Part shown: one piece after another, positions 1 through 6,244 of the stretch
How positions within the stretch are numbered: the first letter of the stretch is position 1
How the letters are laid out: every line of letters starts with the position of its first letter
From: an uncultured Mycoplasmatota bacterium
Lineage (GTDB): Bacteria; Bacillota_I; Bacilli_A; RF39; UBA660
Length of the DNA: 7,995 nt
Direction of reading: 5' to 3'
NCBI GenBank assembly: GCA_900553435.1
Contig: USDC01000027.1
Coordinates: 1 to 7,995 of the forward strand
Program-made: the position numbers and the translations under genes
Notes under the pieces: generated by a model
Database searches by the model: none
What the model was told of the DNA's origin: nothing
The model's input: the letters and a program-made list of their open reading frames with translations, nothing else

Positions 1-474
1 GTTTACAAAAACAGCTGTTGATTTATGTTCAATCATAAATTCTAAATGATATCTGGATGTTTTTGGATCATTTACACTTCCACAAATTAAAAATACCCCT
101 CTTAAATATGCTTGTTTTTCTTCAATATCACTAATTAAAAATTCTTTTGGAACATATTTTCTTGAATTGTTGTTATTAATTAGTGATAGGTCTTTTAATA
201 TGAAATTTACTTTTTCTTCTACTTTTATTTCTATTAAATAATTTTTTCTTTTTCTATTTAATGTTTCTTTATCCATTATTATATTTATATGGTATAAATC
301 TTTTATAAGCTTATATATTCTTCTAGCAACTGATGGATTTTCTGTTAAAATGCTAAAATTATTTTTGTTTATTGTAGCACCTATATTTAATATAGCTGAT
401 AGTTCACTCATAGATTCTGCTTTTGAATACATGATGTTACTTATTTCATTTTTTATATTAGTTGAAAAAGACAT
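1..474 (-). CDS. whiA: DNA-binding protein WhiA, N-terminal part (cut by window edge)
   Basis: This frame is open from an ATG at 474 down to base 1, giving 158 codons, with the C-terminal part outside the window. The start MSFSTNIKNEIS, the stretch ESMSELSAILNIGATI (about residues 20-35) and the block QAYLRGVFLICGSVNDP (about 121-137) followed by YHLEF match WhiA. They correspond to the WhiA N-terminal domain followed by the start of the LAGLIDADG homing-endonuclease-like domain. The C-terminal helix-turn-helix expected of the family lies beyond the edge. WhiA is a conserved regulator in Gram-positive bacteria: a sporulation-septation transcription factor in Streptomyces and a nucleoid-associated protein linked to division and growth in Bacillus. 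The start is fixed by GGAG at 486-483, eight bases upstream. It follows the M23 gene after about 50 bases that hold a terminator-like hairpin and a candidate promoter, so it may be its own transcription unit. Confidence 0.93.
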   Translation of the reverse strand, partial: MSFSTNIKNEISNIMYSKAESMSELSAILNIGATINKNNFSILTENPSVARRIYKLIKDLYHINIIMDKETLNRKRKNYLIEIKVEEKVNFILKDLSLINNNNSRKYVPKEFLISDIEEKQAYLRGVFLICGSVNDPKTSRYHLEFMIEHKSTAVFVN

Positions 475-493
475 ATTATCAACTCCTTTTTTT

Positions 494-499
494 ATTATA
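494..499 (-). promoter_or_regulatory. Candidate -10 element for whiA
   Basis: Read on the minus strand, bases 499-494 are a perfect TATAAT. A 17-base spacer upstream leads to TGGAAA (522-517), four of six matches to the -35 consensus. Transcription would begin near 487, leaving a leader of about 13 bases that starts at the Shine-Dalgarno sequence. The weak -35 overlaps the terminator hairpin of the preceding gene. In such AT-rich DNA a TATAAT can arise by chance, so this is only moderately supported. Confidence 0.4.
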
Positions 500-502
500 A
501 CT

Positions 503-527
503 AAAAAGAATGGATTTTTCCATTCTT
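503..527 (-). terminator. Probable weak intrinsic terminator after the M23 gene
   Basis: A perfect 9-bp inverted repeat, AAGAATGGA with TCCATTCTT, surrounds a 4-base loop. On the minus strand it is followed by only three further T residues (five counting the last two of the stem). Three of nine pairs are G-C. The first stem bases are the last two bases of the TAA stop codon (528-526) of the M23 gene. The short U-tract suggests partial termination, so some read-through into whiA is likely. Confidence 0.55.
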
Positions 528-1668
528 AAGTTCTAGAATACCAATATCCTGATGGGAAGTATATTACACTTCTAGGGTCAAATGCATTTGAAGTAAACGC
601 TGAATAACTTGTAAAGTGTCCATATGCAAGACCGAAATGTAGATGTGGTCCACTACTTATTCCAGTGTTACCTGAGTATGCGATTACTGTGTTTTTAGTA
701 ACAACTTGTCCTGGGCTTACATTTATTCCACTATTATGCATATATACCGAATTGTAGTTTCTACCGTTTATTGTATGATTTATTCTAACATAATTTCCCA
801 TAGAACCATTATAACCTGTATAAACTACTTTTCCTGGTGCAGTTGAATATACTGGTGTTCCTACTCCAACTCCAATATCAACCGCAGAATGATAAGTTGA
901 TGCTCCAGCTATACCTGTATTTCTATAACCAAAACCACTAGTTATTATTCCAGTCGCAGTTGGTCTGCTAAAACCTGTTCCTACTGGAACATCTGAACAA
1001 GTTGATAGTTCTTGATTAGGCTTACATCCCATTTTTTCGTATGTCTTAATTGTTTGTCTCATTTCTTCGATTTGTGTATCAATATCAATTGCATCCTCAG
1101 CTATCTCAGTTAATGAGTCGATTTGAGTTTCTAATTTATCTTTTAATTCTTCTTGAAGTTTAGCAAGTTCTTCTTGAGAATTCTTTAAATCTATTTGAGC
1201 TTGTTCATTTTCTTTAATAAGATTATTCATTTCATTTATAGTTTCATCATTATATTTACTTAATTGTTCTACAACAGAAGCTCTATAAACAAAATCAGTT
1301 AATGATTTAGCTCCAAAAATAAATTCTAAGTATGAATTTTCTCCAGAAGATATTTGATTAAATTTAACTAAATCTTTTATTTCTTTATCTTTATCTTCAA
1401 TTTCGCCGTTTAATCTTACTATTTCTTCTTGTGCTTTTTTTATATCTTTTTCTGCTTGTTTAATTTGATTTTGTGTATCTTCTATTTTATTATTAGTATC
1501 GTTTATTTCTGTTTTCTTATTGTTTTGCGCTTCTTTATTAGCTGCGGCCTTTTCTTCTAATTTCTTTAAGTCATTTTTGTAATCATTAATAGTTTTTGCT
1601 TCAGTTTGTGTTGGAAATAATATAAATAATAATGATAAAGTAAGTAATATATAAAGTATTTTTCTCAT
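526..1668 (-). CDS. Secreted coiled-coil M23 (LytM-type) peptidoglycan endopeptidase, probable FtsEX partner
   Basis: This 380-residue protein has a basic, hydrophobic export signal (about residues 1-24, possible cleavage after TEA). A long charged coiled coil follows at about 26-212. Inside it the stretch around 108-140, with NSYLEFIFGAKSLTDFVYR, resembles the coiled-coil domain of PcsB and CwlO that binds FtsX. The C-terminal M23 domain (about 240-350) has HSAVD (H260, D264), the YMH motif (H311) and PHLHFG (H342, H344), so the zinc ligands and catalytic histidines all look present. It should cut peptide bonds in peptidoglycan outside the cell. Unlike E. coli EnvC, whose LytM domain is degenerate, this enzyme looks active. 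Its ATG shares one base with the ftsX stop (TAATG) and the nearest purine-rich site is about 14 bases away, so translation is probably coupled to ftsX. A cysteine pair (C215, C224) lies in the linker. The family call is firm; regulation by FtsEX is inferred from the coiled coil and the operon. Confidence 0.93.
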   Translation of the reverse strand: MRKILYILLTLSLLFILFPTQTEAKTINDYKNDLKKLEEKAAANKEAQNNKKTEINDTNNKIEDTQNQIKQAEKDIKKAQEEIVRLNGEIEDKDKEIKDLVKFNQISSGENSYLEFIFGAKSLTDFVYRASVVEQLSKYNDETINEMNNLIKENEQAQIDLKNSQEELAKLQEELKDKLETQIDSLTEIAEDAIDIDTQIEEMRQTIKTYEKMGCKPNQELSTCSDVPVGTGFSRPTATGIITSGFGYRNTGIAGASTYHSAVDIGVGVGTPVYSTAPGKVVYTGYNGSMGNYVRINHTINGRNYNSVYMHNSGINVSPGQVVTKNTVIAYSGNTGISSGPHLHFGLAYGHFTSYSAFTSNAFDPRSVIYFPSGYWYSRT

Positions 1669-2567
1669 TATATTTTCAAGAACTTCCTTACTGCTCTATA
1701 ACTTCCGAATGCTCCAACACAAACACCAATAACTAATATAACTACTACTATTGGTAATATTATTTTATCAGGTGTAACTAACGAGATAATTGGAGTAAAT
1801 AATTGACCTCCAAACTTATTGTAGAAGAATATATATCCGTATGAACACAATAGAGCTGGTATTATTGAACCAAAAAATCCAATAATTATACCTTCTATAA
1901 AGAACGGTCTTCTAATATAAGCATTTGATGCTCCAACAAGTCTCATTATTTCTATTTGTCTTCTTCTTGAAGATATTGCAATTTTAATTGTATTTGAAAT
2001 TAAGAAAGCTGTTACTAAGATAAGTGCAACTACAACAACTATTGTAACTTTTTTAATTGCATCAAATACATTTACTAGGTTATCTACCATACCTTCACCA
2101 TATTTTACGATGTCTACTCCATCCATTTTTTCAATAGTTTCTGCGGTTTTATCTATTTCTTTTACGTCTTTAACAGTTACTTTATAAGTATCTTGAAGTG
2201 GATTAGATGAATCATCCCATTCTGACATTATAGAATCAAATATATCTGATTCTTGTTGCATTTCATTTTTTACTTCATCTTTACTTTCAAATGCAATAGT
2301 ATCAACATTTGATAATTTTTTTATAGATGATTCTATTTCTGTAATTTGTTCTTCTTTTACACCATTATCAAGGAAAATAACTATAGTCATATCTCCTTCA
2401 ATTTCTTTTGTGAAATTATTTACATTCGCTGAGAGTATTATACTAACACCAACTAAAATAAGAGTTATTGTTATACATGAAATAGAAGCTAGACTTAAGC
2501 TAAAATTTCTAAATACACTTTTAACACCATCTTTTATATTGTTTCCTATCATTCTAAAGAGATTCAT
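1668..2567 (-). CDS. ftsX: Cell division ABC transporter permease FtsX
   Basis: The 299-residue protein has the FtsX layout: a short cytoplasmic N-terminus, a first membrane segment at about 27-48, a large extracytoplasmic loop at about 49-172, then membrane segments at about 173-195, 223-246 and 268-288. The cytoplasmic motif RRRQIEIMRLVGAS (201-214) between segments 2 and 3 and the following FIEG are typical of FtsX. FtsX forms a complex with FtsE. It is thought to pass ATP-driven conformational change through its large loop to a wall hydrolase rather than to transport a substrate. The start ATG lies 14 bases inside the end of ftsE and is preceded by AAGGAAG at 8 bases, so both a ribosome site and translational coupling are available. 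The next gene, the M23 hydrolase, overlaps its stop by one base, which fits a three-part FtsE-FtsX-hydrolase machine. Confidence 0.95.
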   Translation of the reverse strand: MNLFRMIGNNIKDGVKSVFRNFSLSLASISCITITLILVGVSIILSANVNNFTKEIEGDMTIVIFLDNGVKEEQITEIESSIKKLSNVDTIAFESKDEVKNEMQQESDIFDSIMSEWDDSSNPLQDTYKVTVKDVKEIDKTAETIEKMDGVDIVKYGEGMVDNLVNVFDAIKKVTIVVVVALILVTAFLISNTIKIAISSRRRQIEIMRLVGASNAYIRRPFFIEGIIIGFFGSIIPALLCSYGYIFFYNKFGGQLFTPIISLVTPDKIILPIVVVILVIGVCVGAFGSYRAVRKFLKI

Positions 2568-3252
2568 GTTTATAACTTCCTTTCGCTACATCTTTTACTA
2601 GAATTCCTTTATCTAATATAATAACTCTTTTCTTTAGTTTGTTTACCATTTCCTTATCATGAGTTGCCATTACAATTGTTGTTCCCCATTCTTTGTTAAT
2701 TGATTCTAATACTTTCATTACTTCTAAAGATGTATCTGGATCTAAGTTACCTGTAGGTTCATCACAAATTAATAGTTTTGGGTTATTTACTATTGCTCTT
2801 GCGATTGAAACTCTTTGTTGTTCTCCACCTGAAAGTTTATCTGGGTAACTTCTTGTTTTTTCTTTTAGACCTACTGCTTCAATTGCTTTCATTACTTTAG
2901 GTCTAATTTCTTTTTCTTTTAAACCAAGACATTCAAGAGCAAATGCTACATTTTCATATACTGTAAGTTTAGGTAAAAGTTTATAGTCTTGGAAAACTAT
3001 ACCTAATTTTCTTCTAAATTTATATACTTTTCTATTTTTTAGTTTTGCTACATTAATCCCACCAACATATACTTCTCCACTTGTTGGCTTTTCTTCACGA
3101 TAAAGAAGTTTAATAAGTGTACTTTTTCCGCTTCCACTAGCTCCTATAACAAAAACAAATTCTCCTTTTGAAATAGCTAAATTTACATCACATAAAGCTG
3201 TTACACCATTTTTATATTGCTTATAAGCATTTTTAATTTGTATCAACTGCAT
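2554..3252 (-). CDS. ftsE: Cell division ATP-binding protein FtsE
   Basis: This is a complete 232-residue ABC ATPase of usual FtsE length. Visible motifs are Walker A GASGSGKST (37-45), Q-loop Q88 in FQDYKLL, signature LSGGEQQR (140-147), Walker B LLICDEP (160-166), D-loop NLDP and switch histidine in ATHD (H198). The FQDYKLLPKLTVYENVAF stretch is characteristic of FtsE rather than of the similar LolD or MacB ATPases, and the adjacent ftsX confirms the call. FtsE powers the FtsEX complex at the inner face of the membrane at division or elongation sites. The start is set by a full AGGAGG six bases before the ATG. This Shine-Dalgarno site overlaps the TAG stop of the upstream YitT gene, and the gap between the two genes is only 10 bases. 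Confidence 0.96.
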   Translation of the reverse strand: MQLIQIKNAYKQYKNGVTALCDVNLAISKGEFVFVIGASGSGKSTLIKLLYREEKPTSGEVYVGGINVAKLKNRKVYKFRRKLGIVFQDYKLLPKLTVYENVAFALECLGLKEKEIRPKVMKAIEAVGLKEKTRSYPDKLSGGEQQRVSIARAIVNNPKLLICDEPTGNLDPDTSLEVMKVLESINKEWGTTIVMATHDKEMVNKLKKRVIILDKGILVKDVAKGSYKHESL

Positions 3253-3262
3253 AATTTACCTC

Positions 3263-4177
3263 CTAAAACGATACTTTCCTTTCTTTTTTTGTTCCACCCT
3301 CAACTTCATAGCAATCACTTACTACTATAAAAGCATTAGGATCTATCTCTAGAATTGATTCCTTTAAAGCATAATAATCTTTTGTAGGAACAATACACAT
3401 TAATAAGTCTTTTTTTTCTTTTAAGTAACCACCTCTAGCTTTTAATATGGTTACACCTGTTTTCATTCCATCCATTATGAATTTTTTTATTTCTGCTTCT
3501 TTTGTTGTATCAATCATAAACATTTTTGAATCGTTTATTCCAAGAATTATTCTATCAATTAATAAAGCAGATATATAATTAATAATTATAGCATACATAA
3601 CCATTGTGTATCCAAAAGTTAACCCACCTATAATTATTATTATTGCATTTACTATTAGCATAGATTTACCTATTGGCTTTTTAGTGTATTTTGAAATAAT
3701 TAGTCCTATTATGTCTCCTCCGCCACTACTAAACCCTGTTTTAAATACTAAGCCTGAACCAATTCCATAAATTACACCACCCATTATTACATAAAGTAAT
3801 GGATTATCAAAGTTTATCCTTAAAAGATTGTTAATATCTTCTGTAATAAAAACAAATACCGAAAAACATAGAGCACCCAAGATATTAGAAATTGATTTAT
3901 TCATACCAAGCAATATTAAACTTATTCCTATCAAAATTAAATTAGCATAGAAAATAAAAGTTGCTGCACTTAAATTTGATACATGTGCTACTAATATTGC
4001 TATCCCGTTAATTCCTCCAGTTACAAATTCATTTGGCTCAAAACATATGTTAAATGCAAGTGCCATAAGAAGTATTCCAAACATGAAGATAATTAAACGA
4101 GATGGTAAATTTTTATTATTAACTACTTCTAAAACTTTATTAGGTTCAAATGTATTAAATATAGAAAATCTTTTCAC
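3263..4177 (-). CDS. YitT family membrane protein, copy 1 (DUF2179 C-terminus)
   Basis: The protein has about six or seven hydrophobic segments (roughly residues 31-48, 55-72, 78-95, 103-116, 129-148, 175-190 and 191-212, numbered from the upstream ATG). A soluble tail of about 80 residues follows and ends in EIDPNAFIVVSDCYEVEG, typical of the DUF2179 domain. It keeps the family's glycine motif EPNEFVTGGINGIAIL and the SSGGGDIIG motif (153-161). YitT-family proteins are widespread in Bacillota, often in several copies, but their transport or signalling role is not established. Start choice: an ATG at 4186 would have GAGG touching it with no spacer, whereas the GTG at 4177 (codon 4 of that longer form) has GAGG nine bases upstream. 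The GTG is therefore preferred, giving 304 residues. A good promoter lies just upstream. The TAG stop is part of the ftsE ribosome binding site, so the gene is tightly joined to ftsEX. Confidence 0.88.
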   Translation of the reverse strand: MKRFSIFNTFEPNKVLEVVNNKNLPSRLIIFMFGILLMALAFNICFEPNEFVTGGINGIAILVAHVSNLSAATFIFYANLILIGISLILLGMNKSISNILGALCFSVFVFITEDINNLLRINFDNPLLYVIMGGVIYGIGSGLVFKTGFSSGGGDIIGLIISKYTKKPIGKSMLIVNAIIIIIGGLTFGYTMVMYAIIINYISALLIDRIILGINDSKMFMIDTTKEAEIKKFIMDGMKTGVTILKARGGYLKEKKDLLMCIVPTKDYYALKESILEIDPNAFIVVSDCYEVEGGTKKERKVSF

Positions 4178-4196
4178 ACTTACCATCCTCTACAAG

Positions 4197-4225
4197 ATTA
4201 TAACAAACTCTACACATATTTTCTA
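4197..4225 (-). promoter_or_regulatory. Internal promoter upstream of yitT copy 1
   Basis: On the minus strand there is a perfect -10 TATAAT (4202-4197) preceded by TG in the extended -10 position (4205-4204). TAGAAA (4225-4220, four of six matches to TTGACA) lies exactly 17 bases upstream. It is in the only real gap inside the prfB-to-M23 gene run. The start point would be near 4190, leaving a leader of about 13 bases before the preferred GTG start. It could drive yitT copy 1, ftsE, ftsX and the M23 gene independently of prfB. This is the best promoter match in the window. Confidence 0.6.
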
Positions 4226-4231
4226 CCTTTT

Positions 4232-5080
4232 TTATGTTTTAGTTTTATTAATTGATTCATATGTATCAGTTACTGCAATAAAAGCATCTGGATCAATCGC
4301 TAAAATACCTTCCTTTACCCTATAATAATCTTTATTATAAACTACACAATAGAGCACTTCTTTATCAAAAAGCGAGTGAGCCCCAGTCGCATCTAATACA
4401 GTTACCCCTTTTCTTAAGCCCTCTATTAAAAATCTTTCAATTAATTCTTTTCTTTTTGATACTATATAAAATGTTTTTTTATTATTTACTCCAAGCAATA
4501 CCTTATCAGAAGTTAAGGCAATTAAAACAAGTACAATTAATGCATAAAATAAAAGTTCATATCCAAAAACAAAGCCACCTATTAAAACTATTGTACCATC
4601 TATTAATATCATTGCCTTAGAAAAAGGAATTTTTAAGTATTTACAAGCTATTAGCTCCAATATATCAGTACCCCCTGTATTATATCCACTTCTAAAAACT
4701 AGTCCTGTTCCAAATCCAGTTGTTATACCAGCAAATATTGCAATTACAAGCATATCTGCATTATCAAAAGTTATAAATTGACCAATGTTTTCTGTTAATT
4801 TTACAAAAATAGGATAAAATATTGAAGTTATTATTGCATTTTTAGTGTCATTAAAACCTAAAAATATAAAACCTACTAATAAACATAATCCCAAAAATAT
4901 AAAAATTATCACTGATGGGTCGATATGGAAAAAGTGTTCAATTATAATTGCAAGTCCACTTGAGTCATAAACAACTAAATCATTAGGTAAAAAGAACAAA
5001 TTAAAAGAAACTGCGGTTATAAAAAGCCCAGTTAAAATAATTATAATGTCCTTTATTTTCCCCTTTTTTTCTCTAATCAT
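4232..5080 (-). CDS. YitT family membrane protein, copy 2 (DUF2179 C-terminus)
   Basis: This 282-residue protein is a paralogue of the next gene downstream, with the same plan. Hydrophobic segments lie at about 11-30, 55-75, 82-95, 109-128, 155-173 and 174-192, followed by a soluble DUF2179 tail (about 200-275) ending in AIDPDAFIAVTDTYESI. The second glycine motif is present as NTGGTDILEL (134-143). The first is altered: where copy 1 has VTGGING, this one has VVYDSSG, so two adjacent glycines are lost. Length matches the family. The ATG lies inside the 3' end of prfB (overlap ATGATTAG, 8 bases) with only a weak purine-rich stretch ahead of it, so translation is probably coupled to RF2 synthesis. 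Function is unknown. A hetero-oligomer with copy 1 is possible but not shown by the sequence. Confidence 0.88.
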   Translation of the reverse strand: MIREKKGKIKDIIIILTGLFITAVSFNLFFLPNDLVVYDSSGLAIIIEHFFHIDPSVIIFIFLGLCLLVGFIFLGFNDTKNAIITSIFYPIFVKLTENIGQFITFDNADMLVIAIFAGITTGFGTGLVFRSGYNTGGTDILELIACKYLKIPFSKAMILIDGTIVLIGGFVFGYELLFYALIVLVLIALTSDKVLLGVNNKKTFYIVSKRKELIERFLIEGLRKGVTVLDATGAHSLFDKEVLYCVVYNKDYYRVKEGILAIDPDAFIAVTDTYESINKTKT

Positions 5081-6168
5081 CTTTCTTTTTTAAATACCCT
5101 TCTATAAATATATCAATATCTCCATCCATTACTTTTTTAACATTACTTGTTTCTACATTTGTTCTATGATCTTTAACCATATTATAAGGATGCATAACGT
5201 AACTTCTTATTTGACTACCAAAATTAACATCCATAACTGCCCCTCTTAATTCCTTAATTTTTTCATTAACCTTAGCTTCTTCAATTAAATAAAGTCTATT
5301 TTTTAATATTTCCATTGCTTTTTCTTTATTTTTTATTTGACTTCTTTCATTTTGACAAGTAACTACTATTTTTGTTGGTAAATGAGTAATTCTTACTGCT
5401 GAATCTGTTGTATTTACACTTTGTCCACCTGCTCCTCCACTTCTATATACATCTATTTTTAAATCTTCTTCTTTTATTTCTACATTAATTTTATTATCAA
5501 TCTCTGGCGTTACTAAAACTGATGCAAAGGAAGTATGCCTTCTATTTCCAGAATCAAAAGGACTTATTCTTACTAACCTATGAACTCCTGTTTCACTTTT
5601 TAAAGTACCGTAAGCGTTTTTTCCTTTTATATAAATTAGAATACCTTTATAACCAACTTCTTCTCCAGGTTGTTCATAAATAACTTTATATGTAAAACCT
5701 TTATTTTCAAAAAATCTTATATACATCCTATATATCATAGAAGCCCAGTCATTACTTTCTGTTCCACCAGCTCCAGAGTGTATTTCCATATAAGCATTGT
5801 TTTTATCATATTCATTATCAAATAGTAATTCAAGTTCTAGTTTTTCTATTTCTTTTTCTAAACTATTAACATTTTTTTCTAGTTCTTGTTTTAATTCTTC
5901 ATCGTATTCTTCGTTTAAAAGTTCTATTAAACTAAGAGAATCATTGATTTTTTCTTCAACTTTGAGAAATGTAGAAACACTATCTTTACATTCATTTAAT
6001 TCTTGTAAAATATTTGTACTTTCTTCTTGATTTTGCCAAAAAGTTACTTCTTTGGTTTTGTTTTCAAGCTTTTTAATCTTATCAAAAACTTTATCTAATT
6101 CAAAGAGACCTCCTTAAATCATTTAATCTATCTTTATAATTATTAACTTTACATATTAAATCATTCAT
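5073..6168 (-). CDS. prfB: Peptide chain release factor 2 (RF2), with programmed +1 frameshift
   Basis: RF2 ends translation at UGA and UAA codons. The gene is in two frames. ATG at 6168 opens 22 codons ending in RRSL, then an in-frame TGA (6102-6100). Skipping base 6102 continues in the +1 frame as ELDKVFDKIKKLE and on to TAG at 5073. The joined protein is 364 residues, the usual RF2 length. The UGA-reading motif SPF is at residues 202-204 and the catalytic GGQ at 247-249, so the protein looks functional. The N-terminal part (about 23-125) is the helical domain 1. The residue three before GGAGQ-type loop alanine, equivalent to E. coli 246, is Ser. The start at 6168 has AAAGG about nine bases upstream; the in-frame ATG at 6177 is too close to it. 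The gene heads the operon; its last 8 bases overlap yitT copy 2. A reading from the internal ATG at 5789 would lose domain 1 and is wrong. Confidence 0.95.
6099..6115 (-). promoter_or_regulatory. RF2 autoregulatory +1 frameshift signal
   Basis: On the minus strand an internal Shine-Dalgarno-like AGGAGG (6114-6109) is followed by TCT, then the slippery CTT (6105-6103) and TGA (6102-6100). The three-base spacing equals that of the known prfB signal (AGGGGG, three bases, CTTTGA in E. coli). When RF2 is scarce, the ribosome pauses at UGA and slips forward one base, so full-length RF2 is made. The base after TGA is A, not the C found in E. coli, which may change the balance between termination and slipping. 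Confidence 0.95.
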
Positions 6169-6190
6169 ATTTATCATACCTTTCACGTGT

Positions 6191-6199
6191 ATTTTATCA
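6191..6199 (-). promoter_or_regulatory. Candidate extended -10 promoter for the prfB operon
   Basis: Minus-strand TGATAAAAT (6199-6191) fits the extended -10 form TGN-TATAAT with one mismatch. At 17 bases upstream there is only the T-run of the preceding terminator, so no true -35 is seen. Transcription would start near 6184, giving a leader of about 16 bases that carries GAAAGG and then the ATG at 6168. The position, between a terminator and the first gene of a long run, supports a promoter here. Confidence 0.45.
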
Positions 6200-6212
6200 T
6201 ATTTTTTTAAAT

Positions 6213-6244
6213 AAAAAAAGAAAAGCTAATTAAAAAACTAGCTT
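6213..6244 (-). terminator. Intrinsic terminator after the zinc-ribbon gene
   Basis: On the minus strand the arms AAGCTAGTT and AATTAGCTT (nine pairs, one of them G-U) enclose a TTTT loop. They are followed by a strong U-tract: four T counting the arm end, then C, then seven T. The stem starts with the last two bases of the TAA stop (6245-6243) of the zinc-ribbon gene. It separates the murE unit from the prfB operon. There is no matching T-run on the other strand, so it works in one direction. Confidence 0.85.

Noticed and set aside
2410..2601. Plus-strand open frame across the ftsX start and ftsE end
   Set aside because: It lies opposite two well-supported genes, has no recognisable domain and no convincing ribosome site.
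4047..4325. Plus-strand open frame across the gap between the two yitT genes
   Set aside because: It is antisense to membrane-protein codons that give hydrophobic residues on both strands; no start signal, and it crosses the minus-strand promoter.
5073..5789. RF2 as a short single-frame gene starting at the ATG at 5789
   Set aside because: The ATG is internal: the sequence upstream in the same frame encodes RF2 domain 1 and leads to the frameshift signal.
5797..6030. Plus-strand open frame coding a serine- and phenylalanine-rich peptide
   Set aside because: It is the antisense of the Glu/Lys-rich coiled domain 1 of RF2; low-complexity composition and no ribosome site indicate a shadow.
526..6168. 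UGA recoded as tryptophan, as in Mycoplasma
   Set aside because: Tryptophan codons examined are TGG, and a full RF2 with a UGA-dependent frameshift site is present; UGA is a stop codon here.
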